64,000 nt of DNA, from the NCBI GenBank assembly GCA_021414085.1, contig JAIOPC010000014.1, forward strand, positions 372,001-436,000, in the 5' to 3' direction. The notes beneath the pieces are model-generated. The model made no database searches. It saw only the letters and a list, made by a program, of their open reading frames with translations, and was not told where the DNA came from. Shown piece after piece: positions 1 to 9,312 of the stretch. Every line of letters starts with the position of its first letter. Positions within the stretch are counted from its first letter, which is position 1. A program made the position numbers and the translations under genes. The DNA comes from Actinomycetes bacterium (GTDB lineage Bacteria; Actinomycetota; Acidimicrobiia; Acidimicrobiales; Ilumatobacteraceae).

Positions 1-1
1 T

Positions 2-922
2 CTCACCAACGAGGTTGACGCCGAAGCCGAGTGGGGTTTTCTCGGAATGGCGTTTTCCCCCGATGGTGCGTTCGTGTACATCAACGAAACCGACGGCTAT
101 GTCACGCGCATCCACGAATTCGCGGTGCTCGCCGACGAGACATTCGCGACGGAAAGCGACCGCATCGTCTACCAATTTGATCAGCCCGGCGAAGGCCATA
201 AGGGCGGCGACCTACTATTCGGTCCCGACGGGTATCTCTACATTCCGATCGGCGATGGTGGTACGCCACGCGACATCGACGACCCGCTGTACAACGATGG
301 CCGACGCGTCGCGCTGTCGCTCGTGACGCCGCTCGGAAAGATGTTGCGCATCGACCCGCAGCCGTCCGACACGGCGGCGTTCACTGTGCCGGCCGACAAT
401 CCGTTTGTCGATGTGCCGGATGCCTTGCCCGAGATTTGGTCCGTCGGACTGCGCAACCCTTGGCGTGTCGCGTTCGATCCCGCGACAGGCGACCTGTGGA
501 TCGGTGATGTCGGTTCATTCGACATCGAAGAGATCGACTGGGTTGCGGCCGTTGATGGCAAAGACGCGGCCAAGGGAATCAGCTTTGGGTGGAGTGCATG
601 GGAGGGCACGCGACGGCTGAATACGGATCAGCCGGCGGCTGGTCACTTGATTCCGGTCTACGAGTTTGTGCACGGACCGCTCGGCTGTTCCGTCGTTGGC
701 GGCGAGGTCTACCACGGCACTCAGTTCCCTGAGCTCGAAAATCTGTACGTGTTCGGTGACTATTGCAGCGGAGAGGTGTGGACGCTCGATCCCAAACACC
801 CCACCGAGCCCGTGCGCAGCATCGCCAACCTGCCGTACCTCGTCGACATCACCGCCGATCTCGATGGCGAGTTGCACCTCGTGTCGGTTGTCGACGGCGT
901 CACCCGCCTGGTCGTTGCGTAA
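2..922 (+). CDS. Glucose/sorbosone dehydrogenase-like beta-propeller protein, 3' part
   Basis: The frame is open from the window edge, so the true start lies upstream; about 306 residues are visible. Motifs fit the PQQ-dependent sugar dehydrogenase (GSDH) beta-propeller family: GFLGMAFSPD near the visible start, GPDGYLYIPIGDGG, then SVGLRNPWRVAFDP and WIGDVG. Family members oxidise aldose sugars outside the cytoplasm using PQQ, but many actinobacterial relatives have no proven substrate. Any signal peptide would be in the missing part. It ends 18 bases from a convergent TerB-like gene, with no clear terminator between. Family call secure; substrate unknown. Confidence 0.85.
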   Translation, partial: LTNEVDAEAEWGFLGMAFSPDGAFVYINETDGYVTRIHEFAVLADETFATESDRIVYQFDQPGEGHKGGDLLFGPDGYLYIPIGDGGTPRDIDDPLYNDGRRVALSLVTPLGKMLRIDPQPSDTAAFTVPADNPFVDVPDALPEIWSVGLRNPWRVAFDPATGDLWIGDVGSFDIEEIDWVAAVDGKDAAKGISFGWSAWEGTRRLNTDQPAAGHLIPVYEFVHGPLGCSVVGGEVYHGTQFPELENLYVFGDYCSGEVWTLDPKHPTEPVRSIANLPYLVDITADLDGELHLVSVVDGVTRLVVA

Positions 923-940
923 ACGTCGGCTCGAGGCCTC

Positions 941-1342
941 TCAGTCGAAGCGGGCCGCGATCTGGCCCAGCAGCGATTCTTCAGCTGCGTCCAAATCGTG
1001 GTCCGCGCCAGCAACGTCGCGGGCGGCGCTGAACAGCGCGCTGCGCAGAACACTGCTGGCGACTCGGCCGTCGATGTCGTCGAGTAGCGCTTCGACTGCG
1101 TCGTCCTCCAGCGCCGCTCGCACCTTCGACGCTGCGACGCCTAGATACTGATCGAACGAGAAGGTTGCGGTCTCCCAGCCCGAGTCGGCGCTGATGCTTC
1201 GAATCTCGTCGACCTCGGCCTCGCTGACGTGATGGTCGGCGAGCATCACCAGCAGCAGCAACTCGACCGCCGCTTCGTGCTCGCGGTCGGCTGTGGCGTG
1301 CACAGCTACATGGTTGTAGAGCTCGGCAAGGCGTTGGTTCAT
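941..1342 (-). CDS. TerB-like acidic helical protein
   Basis: 133 residues, rich in Asp, Glu and Ala, predicted all-helical and soluble, with no signal peptide. The pattern VELLLLVMLADHHVSEAEVDEI followed by regularly spaced acidic helices resembles the TerB/DjlA-type domain (tellurite resistance TerB superfamily), whose conserved acidic residues may bind metal; the biochemical role is not established. It is the last gene of a minus-strand run, 12 bases after the DPP-IV-type peptidase gene, so it is probably co-transcribed with it. The ATG start is clear. It could be a generic helical protein; domain assignment is moderate. Confidence 0.6.
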   Translation of the reverse strand: MNQRLAELYNHVAVHATADREHEAAVELLLLVMLADHHVSEAEVDEIRSISADSGWETATFSFDQYLGVAASKVRAALEDDAVEALLDDIDGRVASSVLRSALFSAARDVAGADHDLDAAEESLLGQIAARFD

Positions 1343-1354
1343 GGTGGTCGCACG

Positions 1355-3451
1355 CTACTTGAGTGCGAGTGTGCGCTGTAAAAAGTCGAGCTGGTGCAGC
1401 AACAGATTCTCAGCAACGACCTCCTGTGGCGTCATGTGTGTGACGCCAACCAGCGGCAGCACCTCATGAGGTTTGCCGGCCGCGAGCAATGCGTTCGACA
1501 GCTGCAGCGTGTGCGCGGCGACGACGTTGTCGTCGGCGAGACCGTGAATCAACAGCAGCGGTCGCGTGAGCTGACCAGCGAGCGGTAGTAGCGATGTCGC
1601 TGCGTACGCTGTCGCGTCGATGGTGGGGTCGCCCAAGTAGCGCTCGGTGTAGTGCGTGTCGTACAAACGCCAGTCGGTGACCGGTGCGCCTGCAACAGCG
1701 CTGTGGAATACGTCGGGGCGACGCAACACCGCGAGCGCCGCGACGTATCCGCCGAAACTCCATCCGCGAATGGCAACGCGCGACAGATCGAGCGGATAGT
1801 CGGCGGCGGCGGCTTGCAGCGCGGCCACCTGATCGTCGAGCACAGCAGTGGCCAGATCGCGATGCACGGCCCGCTCCCACTCACTGCCGCGCCCCGGTGT
1901 GCCGCGCCCGTCGGCCACCACAACCGCGAAGCCTTGATCGGCAAACCACTGCGAAGTGAGGTAGCTGCTTTGCGCGTGCAGCACCCGCTGTGCGTGGGGC
2001 CCCGCGTACGGATCGAGCAGCACGGGTAGCGGCGAGCCGTCGTGCTTGTGTGGAAGCAGAACTGCTGTCGCAATTCTGTTCGGGCCGTAGTGATGAATCA
2101 CGACGTTTGGGCGAACCAGCGGTTGTAGTGCGAACGATTCGAGATTGGTTCCCTTGTCGACGCCATCCTCGAGAACTTTTGTGACTAGCCCGGCGTCGGC
2201 CAAACCTGCCGATCGCAAAACCGTTGTCGAGCCACCGACGGCTGCCGTGTGAACACCGGGTTCGGTGGTCAGCGCGACGAGCGTGCGATCGGTTCGCCAA
2301 CGCCATACATGCTGCACTGTCGCATCGCTGATCGGGTTGGCGAGAAAGAACACTTCGTCACCTTGTGTCGCCAAGACCGCGCGCACTTGCAGATCAATCG
2401 GCGTGCTTGGTTCGCCGTCGATCATCAAGCGGCGCGCTCCCTCTCGATCGGCGCATGTGATGAGCGTGCCGTCGTCGAGCAGCGCCGGTGTGCCGGGCAC
2501 GAGCTCGACCCAAGCCGTATCGCCATCGGCAAACAGCGGACCTGTGTCGCCGGTTCGCGGGTTGGCTTCCAACACCATCAACGAGCGCTGATCACGCGAC
2601 TGGACGGTGAGCAGCAGGCGATCGGCCGAGGGCCACTTCACATCAGCGAGGTAGGGATAGCTCTCGCGATCCCACATCACTTCCGTCGACCCGCCATCGA
2701 GAGCCAAGACGTGCAGACTCACATCAGGGTTGTGAGTCCCGGCCGATGGGTAACGCACTTCGTTTGCCGGTTGATCTGGGTTCGCAGGATCGGCGATGTA
2801 CCAACGCTGCACGCTGCTGACGTCGACTCGACAGGCAGCGATCGCTGAACCATCCGGACTCCACCAATGCCCGCGAAAGCGATGCATCTCTTCCGCGGCT
2901 ATGAAGTCGGCGCTTCCCCACGAGATGGCGGGAGACTCCTCGGCAGCAAGTTCCCAGCTGCTGCCATCGAGCTCGGCGATGCGCAGCGCGCGTCCGCTGA
3001 CATACGCGATGCGGGTGGCGATCGGGTCGGGCCGTGGGTCGAACACCGGACCATCCACGATCAGTTCGCGTGCGTGACCGCTGAGTAGGCCGGCAAGGAA
3101 CAGTCGCCCAGACAGCGCGAACGCCGTAACCGTCGCCGCCTTATCGGTGGCGAACGCGGTGATTCCGCTGGCGCCTTCGCGCATGCGCTCGCGGCGCACT
3201 CGCTCTTCGGCGGGTAGGTCTTCGTCGTCTGGTGCGGCAAGCAAAGTGGCCGGGTCGCCAACCAGCCGCTCAGTCGCGGCGGAGACATCGAGCACCCACA
3301 AACAGTTCATGGGGTCGTCGCCAGCGCGGCTGCGGGCGAAGATGACGCGCTGACCGTCGGGGGAGACCGCTACGTTGCGCGGGTCGCCAAGGGTGAAGCG
3401 TTGCGTGCGCGCGTTCTGTCGGGGAAACGTGTCCGTCGCTTTTTTGGCCAC
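1355..3451 (-). CDS. Dipeptidyl peptidase IV-type S9 serine peptidase
   Basis: 698 residues from a GTG start, the full length of the S9B family. An N-terminal beta-propeller carries the paired glutamates (Glu187-Glu188 in FIAAEEMHRFRGHWWSPDG) that in DPP-IV hold the substrate amino terminus. The C-terminal alpha/beta hydrolase domain has the nucleophile Ser565 in GWSFGGY, the acid in HGLADDNV (about 640) and His672 in GVTHM. Such enzymes remove Xaa-Pro dipeptides. No signal peptide or N-terminal membrane anchor is visible, so it is probably cytoplasmic and used in peptide recycling. It lies 22 bases after the MDR dehydrogenase gene in the same run. Confidence 0.9.
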   Translation of the reverse strand: MAKKATDTFPRQNARTQRFTLGDPRNVAVSPDGQRVIFARSRAGDDPMNCLWVLDVSAATERLVGDPATLLAAPDDEDLPAEERVRRERMREGASGITAFATDKAATVTAFALSGRLFLAGLLSGHARELIVDGPVFDPRPDPIATRIAYVSGRALRIAELDGSSWELAAEESPAISWGSADFIAAEEMHRFRGHWWSPDGSAIAACRVDVSSVQRWYIADPANPDQPANEVRYPSAGTHNPDVSLHVLALDGGSTEVMWDRESYPYLADVKWPSADRLLLTVQSRDQRSLMVLEANPRTGDTGPLFADGDTAWVELVPGTPALLDDGTLITCADREGARRLMIDGEPSTPIDLQVRAVLATQGDEVFFLANPISDATVQHVWRWRTDRTLVALTTEPGVHTAAVGGSTTVLRSAGLADAGLVTKVLEDGVDKGTNLESFALQPLVRPNVVIHHYGPNRIATAVLLPHKHDGSPLPVLLDPYAGPHAQRVLHAQSSYLTSQWFADQGFAVVVADGRGTPGRGSEWERAVHRDLATAVLDDQVAALQAAAADYPLDLSRVAIRGWSFGGYVAALAVLRRPDVFHSAVAGAPVTDWRLYDTHYTERYLGDPTIDATAYAATSLLPLAGQLTRPLLLIHGLADDNVVAAHTLQLSNALLAAGKPHEVLPLVGVTHMTPQEVVAENLLLHQLDFLQRTLALK

Positions 3452-3473
3452 GTTCTACTTTGGCACCGTCTGG

Positions 3474-4544
3474 TTAAGAAGCGAAACCCGGCACGACAAG
3501 AATCTTGGCGTGGGTGTCGGGGCTGCCCAGGTCGGTGAACGCCTGCGGGACTTCGTCGACGGTCACCGTTCCGGTCAGCCAAGGCGCGAGGTCGATCTCG
3601 CCCTCTGCGAGTGCCGACAGTGCGCTGGTGAACTCCGCGGGCTCGTACCCGAGAACGAACTGAATGTTGAGCTCGCGGCCGATTCCGAGCATCGGGTGAA
3701 TGGTGTCCTGCTGCATGCACGCGCCGACGACCAAAATGCGGGCACCGCGTGGGGCCATCCGCATTGCTTCGTCGAGCATGCCGCGCACACCAACCGCTTC
3801 GAAGATCACCAAAGGCCGTAAGCCGTCGATCTTGCGCCACGCCTCGATTGCGGGTGTTTCACGTGGATCAACGACGACATCGGCACCGAGTTGCAGCGCG
3901 AGTTCGCGACGTTTGGCGGAGAATTCGGCGACCACGATCGGTCCCAGCCCGCGCATCCGCAGCGCGGCGATGCACGCAAGGCCAACCGGCCCGGCGCCCA
4001 ACACGACCGCGCTTTCGGCGCCATCAATGCGACTCTTCGCCACTGCGTGGATTCCGACCGCCAAGGGCTCGGTGAGTGCGGCCATCGATGGCGACAGTCC
4101 GTTTGGCACCTTCAGTGCTAGCAACTCGTTGACGACCATCAGCTCGGCGTAGCCGCCGTTGTAGCGATTCGAATAGCCAAGTGCGTGCAAACCCTGCGCA
4201 TCGAAGGCCACAGGCATGCTGACGACGACATCGCCAACCTTCAAGTTGTCGCATCCGGCGCCAAGCTCGGTCACTTCGCAACAGAACTCGTGCCCCATGA
4301 TCGTGTCGTGCTGCGGTTCGAATGGCTTCGGTGCCATCGGGTCGTTGCCGTTGGACGAACCGGTCGCCGAACCAACAAGGTCTGCCATGGACGCTCGCAT
4401 CTCGGCGCCATGGCGCAACATGTGCAGGTCGCTGCCACAGATGCCGCACGCAAGCACCTTGGTGAGCACTTGGCCAGGGCCCGGCGTGGGGTCGGCGACG
4501 TCGTCGACTCGCAGTTGCCACTCGCGCATCACTGCTGCTCGCAT
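3474..4544 (-). CDS. Zinc-dependent MDR alcohol dehydrogenase family protein
   Basis: 356 residues. The GroES-like N-terminal domain has the catalytic zinc signature CGICGSDLH (about residues 33-41) and GHEFCCEV. The Rossmann domain has LGAGPVGLACIAAL followed by an acidic residue near VAEFS, suggesting NAD preference. The usual structural-zinc four-cysteine lobe is absent; instead there is a polar stretch (GSATGSSNGNDPMAPKPF) in that region. Substrate cannot be read; an alcohol, polyol or amino-sugar is possible. It is 14 bases downstream of a nucleoside hydrolase gene and upstream of the S9B peptidase gene, all on the minus strand. Confidence 0.88.
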   Translation of the reverse strand: MRAAVMREWQLRVDDVADPTPGPGQVLTKVLACGICGSDLHMLRHGAEMRASMADLVGSATGSSNGNDPMAPKPFEPQHDTIMGHEFCCEVTELGAGCDNLKVGDVVVSMPVAFDAQGLHALGYSNRYNGGYAELMVVNELLALKVPNGLSPSMAALTEPLAVGIHAVAKSRIDGAESAVVLGAGPVGLACIAALRMRGLGPIVVAEFSAKRRELALQLGADVVVDPRETPAIEAWRKIDGLRPLVIFEAVGVRGMLDEAMRMAPRGARILVVGACMQQDTIHPMLGIGRELNIQFVLGYEPAEFTSALSALAEGEIDLAPWLTGTVTVDEVPQAFTDLGSPDTHAKILVVPGFAS

Positions 4545-4558
4545 GATCGCAGCGTAGG

Positions 4559-5512
4559 TCAGTGCGAGAAGTGCGCGATCGCCTCAAGCAGTACTAGCCA
4601 TGCCGCATCGGCGTCAATGCCGGTGAGCACGTCGCAGTTGGGTTCGGGAATGTCTTTCAGATCGCGGTCGTCAAAGAGGGTCATCCCCGCCGTGATCGTG
4701 CCGTGCGTTTCGATTTGCACGTGTGCGCGCCGCCGAGTGAAGAGGTGCGGATGGGTCAGTGCCATCACCGCGCACGGATCATGAACCGGCGCGCCGACGA
4801 TGTTGTGGTGTCGCGAGCGATATGTACCGCTGAAGAACTCGAACAGTTCGGCGAGGATGGGTGCAAGGGTGCCGGGAAGTGCGTGCACCATGGCGATTCG
4901 TTCGGGTGTCGCTTGAAACTGGTGCGTGAGATCAAGGCCGGACATGATCAAAGGACCGCCGTACCGGAACACGACGTCGGCGGCTTCCGGATCGCACCAC
5001 AAATTGAACTCGGCCGCAGCGGTGCTGTTGCCGAAACGCCCGCCACCCATAATCGAGATGCCAGCAATACGGCCAGCAAGATCTGGTGCCGAGCGCAACG
5101 CGAGCGCGATGTTCGTCATCGGCCCGATCGGCACCAACCAGATCCCTTCCTGCGCGCGACAGGTCTCGATGATGTAGCCGACAGCGTCGGTGCTTGCGGG
5201 CGGGCCGCTTGGCGCCGGCAGGTTGGCTCCATCCATGCCGCTCTTGCCGTGCACATTGACGGCATGTCGCGGCTCGCGGATCAGTGGCCGCTCGGCGCCC
5301 GAGTGGACGGGACAGTCGAGGCCGAGTAGATCGCGCATGATGATTGCGTTGCGCGTCGTCGATTCAAGCGGCGCGTTGCCCGACACGCTGGTGATACCGA
5401 TCACGTTCGTGTGCCGCGCCGCGACGACGATGGCCATCGCGTCGTCGTGCCCAGGGTCGCAGTCAAGAATGATCGGAAGCGGATTGGGTGACATGGCGTT
5501 ATAGCTTGCCAT
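4559..5512 (-). CDS. Inosine-uridine preferring nucleoside hydrolase family protein
   Basis: 317 residues from the chosen ATG at 5512. The calcium-binding signature LDCDPGHDDAMAIV (DxDxxxDD type) is at the N-terminus, and SGLDLTHQF and HDPCAVMAL supply the later conserved Asp and His region of IunH enzymes, which hydrolyse the N-glycosidic bond of ribonucleosides for base salvage. The start overlaps the stop of the thiolase-like gene as TGATG, strong evidence for this start and for translational coupling; a second in-frame ATG at 5494 is possible. A frame extending further upstream runs inside the neighbouring gene and is not used. Confidence 0.9.
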   Translation of the reverse strand: MASYNAMSPNPLPIILDCDPGHDDAMAIVVAARHTNVIGITSVSGNAPLESTTRNAIIMRDLLGLDCPVHSGAERPLIREPRHAVNVHGKSGMDGANLPAPSGPPASTDAVGYIIETCRAQEGIWLVPIGPMTNIALALRSAPDLAGRIAGISIMGGGRFGNSTAAAEFNLWCDPEAADVVFRYGGPLIMSGLDLTHQFQATPERIAMVHALPGTLAPILAELFEFFSGTYRSRHHNIVGAPVHDPCAVMALTHPHLFTRRRAHVQIETHGTITAGMTLFDDRDLKDIPEPNCDVLTGIDADAAWLVLLEAIAHFSH

Positions 5513-6990
5513 CAGAACGCGAGGTGGCCTTCGTCGGTGAGCTGAGTCGCGCGGCCCACCCATTCGCCGTCGCACATTGCGGCTGCGAGTTGCGCGTCGG
5601 CTGAGGTACCCCACGCGCGTCGGCCGTCGGCCAACAGGCAGGCCGCGAATGCCGTTTCCGGTTCACCGTCGCGATTGTGCATCACCGTGTACGCCTCGAT
5701 CGTCGCCGAACCCGTTGCGTCGGCAACATCGGCGAGTTCGCGGCGGGGGAGCGCATCGATCTCGGCTTGCGGACGGGAGTGCTGGAAGGACGATGGCGGA
5801 TTCGTTCCGTATACGCCGAAGGAGTGCTTCGTCGCGTAGCCGCCGTTCGCCCACACCAGCGCGTGCGCGCCGGGCCGCTTGCGTAGATCGTGCATCACCG
5901 TTGCGATCGCGTGCATGACGTAGTTGTTCCACGGCCCACCTGCGAAGGACAGGCCACCGGTTCGAGTGAGCTGGCGATCGAGTGCCAGGCCCAGGCTCTG
6001 CGCACCGAGTTGCACGGCGGAGGGGAAGCATGAATACAAGTCGACAACCTCGACCTCGTCGATCGTGAGACCAGCCAGCCGCAGCACGTCGCGGCCGCCG
6101 ATCGCGATCGCTGGCGTCTGATCGAAGCTCCAGCGGTTGCTGATGTAGTTGTGCTCGTGGCAATCGGTGCCGGAGTGAGGGAAGATCCAACGGTCGCGCG
6201 CGATTCCCAACGACTTCGCCTTCGCCGCGCTGCACATGATGAGTGCCGCGGCCATGTCCACGTTGTTGTTCGAGTTCATGTACTTCGTGTACGGAAACCC
6301 GATCATTCGGTTGGTGGCGCTCGGTGTGCGGATGTCTTCGGCGGTCCTAGCGGTGCGCGACCACGCGGCCGGGTTCTGCGCTGCCACTTCGCTAAAGCGC
6401 GACCACAGGTCGCTGGCCAGCAACTGCTGTTCCGCGACTGTGCGGCCGGCGGCTGCGCGAATTGCCGTTTCGAACATCGGGTAAATCTGGATAGGCATGA
6501 GCAAACCCCGCTCGCGTTCGGCGGGGTGATTCATCTCTAGGTCTTCGCCGAGCACGCGCGGGAAGGCGTCGGGTGGCGCCTTGGGCCAGGTCAACTCAAC
6601 CCCCGCCTTGCGGCTACGCCCCCGACTCTGCCACGCCTCGCCGCCGGCGAGTATGGCGATATCCAGTTCACCGCGCTGGATTGCCAAGGCGGTTTCATTG
6701 ACCAGCGACTGCGGGCTATTGCCGCCCATGGTTGTGGCGGCGGTTTCTCGAGGTGACAGACCGAGTTGCTGAGCGACGACGAGGGCGGGGTCGCCGTAGC
6801 GCCAACTCAGCAGCGACACGACGCGGATGGAATCGACTATGGGAACGCCGCCGAGACCCGCATCGGTAGCGGCGCGACGAATGGCTTCGCACATCAGAGT
6901 TGCTGGATCAAGCGCATCGTCGAGACCCGTTGCGTGATGCACGAACTGGCCCGCCCCGATCAGTACCGGAGTCCGGGCATCAACGGGCAT
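5512..6990 (-). CDS. Thiolase-like (acetyl-CoA acetyltransferase family) protein without an active-site cysteine
   Basis: 492 residues from ATG 6990. It opens with RTPVLIGAGQFVHH, the form typical of mycobacterial acetyl-CoA acetyltransferase-like proteins. Where true thiolases carry the nucleophilic Cys in VCxSG, this protein has TTMGGNSPQSLVNE (about residues 86-99) with no Cys. The second half retains a thiolase-like fold signature (VDLYSCFPSAVQLGAQ; WANGGYATKHSFGVY). The family is associated with lipid or sterol metabolism, but without the nucleophile it may be an SCP2-thiolase-like protein with another activity. First gene of the five-gene minus-strand run, with a -10-like TACCCT seven bases before the ATG. 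Confidence 0.82.
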   Translation of the reverse strand: MPVDARTPVLIGAGQFVHHATGLDDALDPATLMCEAIRRAATDAGLGGVPIVDSIRVVSLLSWRYGDPALVVAQQLGLSPRETAATTMGGNSPQSLVNETALAIQRGELDIAILAGGEAWQSRGRSRKAGVELTWPKAPPDAFPRVLGEDLEMNHPAERERGLLMPIQIYPMFETAIRAAAGRTVAEQQLLASDLWSRFSEVAAQNPAAWSRTARTAEDIRTPSATNRMIGFPYTKYMNSNNNVDMAAALIMCSAAKAKSLGIARDRWIFPHSGTDCHEHNYISNRWSFDQTPAIAIGGRDVLRLAGLTIDEVEVVDLYSCFPSAVQLGAQSLGLALDRQLTRTGGLSFAGGPWNNYVMHAIATVMHDLRKRPGAHALVWANGGYATKHSFGVYGTNPPSSFQHSRPQAEIDALPRRELADVADATGSATIEAYTVMHNRDGEPETAFAACLLADGRRAWGTSADAQLAAAMCDGEWVGRATQLTDEGHLAF

Positions 6991-6997
6991 GGTGATC

Positions 6998-7003
6998 AGG
7001 GTA
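6998..7003 (-). promoter_or_regulatory. Putative -10 element, leaderless start of the thiolase-like gene
   Basis: TACCCT on the minus strand ends seven bases before the ATG at 6990, and there is no Shine-Dalgarno sequence in between. Transcription would begin at or next to the start codon. Confidence 0.45.
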
Positions 7004-7023
7004 GGTCGCGAGGGTCGGTCACC

Positions 7024-7029
7024 TACACT
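7024..7029 (+). promoter_or_regulatory. Putative -10 element, leaderless start of rpiB
   Basis: TACACT ends seven bases before the rpiB ATG. It faces away from the thiolase-like gene, so the 46-base gap would carry two divergent promoters. Confidence 0.45.
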
Positions 7030-7036
7030 CGCAGAG

Positions 7037-7546
7037 ATGTCTCGAATTGCCATTGGTGCCGACCACGCCGGCTACGAACTCAAGAAACATCTGATTGCCG
7101 TACTCACACGCGATGGGCACATCGTCACCGATCTGGGCACAGGTAGCACCGCCGCAGTGGACTATCCACCGATTTGCGCCGAGGTTGGTCGCGCCGTGCG
7201 CGATCGTCGCGCCGATGTCGGCATCGTTCTCGGCGGCAGCGGGCAAGGCGAACAGATCGCGGCCAACAAGGTGCGCGGTGTGCGTGCTGCGCTGTGCAAC
7301 GACCTCTATACGGCGCGTTTGGCCCGCTCGCACAACGACGCAAATGTGCTCAGTATTGGGGCGCGCGTTGTCGGTGTGGGGTTGGCCGAGGAAATCCTCG
7401 CCACCTTTCTCGCTACTCCGTTCGAAGGCGGTCGCCACACTGCCCGTATCGATCTGTTGATGCAGATCGAAGTTGAAGAAGCTGCGCCAGCGTGGCCAAC
7501 CCCAACTCCAACTCCACCCCCGCCCCCCGCACACGAGGTGAACTGA
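7037..7546 (+). CDS. rpiB: Ribose-5-phosphate isomerase B
   Basis: 169 residues from ATG 7037. RpiB interconverts ribose 5-phosphate and ribulose 5-phosphate. [16 protein letters not shown] gives the phosphate-binding start, and [20 protein letters not shown] is the active-site loop. Instead of the Cys of the E. coli enzyme it has the Ser/Glu arrangement known from the M. tuberculosis enzyme. [16 protein letters not shown] and PFEGGRH are also conserved. The last 20 residues are a Pro/Thr tail ([11 protein letters not shown]) with no family counterpart. Its stop lies just before the glyA GTG, so the pair is co-transcribed. Confidence 0.93.
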   Translation: MSRIAIGADHAGYELKKHLIAVLTRDGHIVTDLGTGSTAAVDYPPICAEVGRAVRDRRADVGIVLGGSGQGEQIAANKVRGVRAALCNDLYTARLARSHNDANVLSIGARVVGVGLAEEILATFLATPFEGGRHTARIDLLMQIEVEEAAPAWPTPTPTPPPPPAHEVN

Positions 7547-7548
7547 TC

Positions 7549-8796
7549 GTGCCATTTCCCAGCGACACCACTCCGGACACCGAACTGTTCGCGCTCATCG
7601 ATCAAGAAGTGCAGCGCCAGGTCAGTGGGCTGCAGTTGATCGCTAGCGAGAACTTCACTTCGCCAGCGGTGATGCGTGCAGTTGGCAGCGCGCTCACCAA
7701 CAAGTACGCCGAGGGTTATCCGGGCAAGCGGTACTACGGCGGGAACGCGGTGATCGATGAGGTCGAGGCGCTGGCTATCGATCGCGTGAAACGGCTGTTC
7801 GGCGCCGACCACGCCAACGTGCAGCCGCACAGTGGCGCCAACGCCAACATGTGTGCGTATCAGGCGATTCTGCAGCCGGGCGACACGGTGCTCGGCCTCA
7901 GTCTCGATCACGGCGGCCATCTCACGCACGGCTCACCTGTGAACGCGAGCGGCAAGCTGTATCACTTCGTCGCGTACAAGGTGACGCCCGGCGATGAACG
8001 CATCGATATGGATCAGGTGCGCGATCTCGCGCTCGCGAATCGTCCGAAGCTGATCGTGGCGGGCACAACCAGTTACCCGCGCCGGCTCGACCCGGCGGCA
8101 TTCAAGGCGATCGCCGACGAAGTTGGCGCGCTCTTCATGTTCGATGCTGCGCACATTGCTGGTCTGATCGCCGGCGACGCGCATCCCAATCCGGTGCCCT
8201 ACGCCGACATTGTCACGTTCACGACGCACAAGACGTTGCGCGGCCCGCGCGGCGGTTGCATTCTCAGCAAGGCCGAACACGCGGCGGCGATCGATAAGGC
8301 TGTCTTCCCCGGCTGGCAGGGCGGGCCGCTCGAGCACGTCATTGCGGGCAAGGCCGTGGCGTTCTTCGAAGCGCTGCAACCCGAGTTCAAGGTGTATGCG
8401 CAACAGATCGTGCGCAATGCCAGCGCTCTGGCCGAGGCGCTGGTGCAGCAAGGATTCCGCCTGGTCAGCGGCGGCACTGATAACCACATGATGGTGGTCG
8501 ATCTGCGCCAGTTCGATGCGGAACTGACCGGCAAGGAAGCGCAGATCGTGCTCGATAGCGGCGGCGTGACGTTGAACAAGAACACAATCCCTGACGATCC
8601 GCGCAGTCCGTTCGTTACCAGCGGCGTGCGGATCGGAACACCCGGAGTCACTACCCAGGGCATGCGCGAGCCGCAAATGGTGCAAATCGCCGAACTGATC
8701 GCCCGCATCCTTCGCCAGCGCAACGACACCGCGGCCGTGGCTGCGGCCCGTGCCGAGGTGGCGGCGCTCTGCGGGCAGTTCCCTGCCTACGCCTGA
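7549..8796 (+). CDS. glyA: Serine hydroxymethyltransferase
   Basis: 415 residues, the standard length. SHMT converts serine and tetrahydrofolate to glycine and methylene-tetrahydrofolate. Conserved stretches are [29 protein letters not shown] and the PLP lysine motif [13 protein letters not shown] choose GTG 7549 because a good Shine-Dalgarno (GAGGTGA) precedes it by eight bases and the protein then begins at the family position. A longer frame from 7492 would overlap rpiB by 55 bases and add a non-homologous Pro-rich leader. Two bases separate it from rpiB, so it is a leadered, coupled internal gene. Confidence 0.95.
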   Translation: MPFPSDTTPDTELFALIDQEVQRQVSGLQLIASENFTSPAVMRAVGSALTNKYAEGYPGKRYYGGNAVIDEVEALAIDRVKRLFGADHANVQPHSGANANMCAYQAILQPGDTVLGLSLDHGGHLTHGSPVNASGKLYHFVAYKVTPGDERIDMDQVRDLALANRPKLIVAGTTSYPRRLDPAAFKAIADEVGALFMFDAAHIAGLIAGDAHPNPVPYADIVTFTTHKTLRGPRGGCILSKAEHAAAIDKAVFPGWQGGPLEHVIAGKAVAFFEALQPEFKVYAQQIVRNASALAEALVQQGFRLVSGGTDNHMMVVDLRQFDAELTGKEAQIVLDSGGVTLNKNTIPDDPRSPFVTSGVRIGTPGVTTQGMREPQMVQIAELIARILRQRNDTAAVAAARAEVAALCGQFPAYA

Positions 8797-8800
8797 TCGC

Positions 8801-8806
8801 TACGCT
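8801..8806 (+). promoter_or_regulatory. Putative -10 element before the 165-residue membrane protein
   Basis: TACGCT ends eight bases before the GTG at 8815 and lies just after the glyA stop. It could give a leaderless internal transcript for the membrane protein and rfe-like gene; no Shine-Dalgarno is present. Confidence 0.35.
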
Positions 8807-8814
8807 GTCGCCCT

Positions 8815-9312
8815 GTGAACCACGGCGCCGATCAATCACCCGCGGTGCGCTGGTTAGGCGTGAGTCGCGAGCGCTTGTTGCGCGGGGCGCTCGCCGGCGG
8901 CGCTGCCGGCGTCTTGGCGGCGTGCGCATGGTTCGCCGTGGTGGCGGGCACGACGCAGCGGCAGGCGTACCTGATTCCGGTGGTCGGTGCGGCCGTCGCT
9001 TATGGCGTGCATAAGGGAATGCGCGGGTTCGGCCGCGCGCAGGCGATCGTGTCGGTCGCTATCACGGCGGTTGCTGTCGTGATCACGATGTATTACGTCG
9101 AGCGGTTGCTGGTCGTGCGTTGGTTCGCTGAGAGCGGCGATCACGCCGCCATTCCCTTGGTCCCCTATCTCGATTGGTTCTGGTCGGTGCTGCGCCGGGC
9201 ATTCACCATTTCACCGTCGCCAGCGGTGTATACCGTCGGTGCGCTGCTCGCTGCCGGCTGGCTGGGTCACCAGGGTTTCGAGGCGCCACCCGCGCGCCAT
9301 CACGATGCCTGA
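8815..9312 (+). CDS. Integral membrane protein of unknown function
   Basis: 165 residues from a GTG start. Three or four hydrophobic segments are visible: about 22-45 (GALAGGAAGVLAACAWFAVV), 50-66, 74-98 (SVAITAVAVVITMYY) and 137-153 (VYTVGALLAAGWLG). An Arg-rich N-terminus (SRERLLRG) suggests N-in topology. I recognise no family. Its end overlaps the start of the rfe-like transferase gene by eight bases, so it is translated together with that enzyme and may assist it or simply share its transcript. No catalytic motif is visible. Confidence 0.7.
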   Translation: MNHGADQSPAVRWLGVSRERLLRGALAGGAAGVLAACAWFAVVAGTTQRQAYLIPVVGAAVAYGVHKGMRGFGRAQAIVSVAITAVAVVITMYYVERLLVVRWFAESGDHAAIPLVPYLDWFWSVLRRAFTISPSPAVYTVGALLAAGWLGHQGFEAPPARHHDA

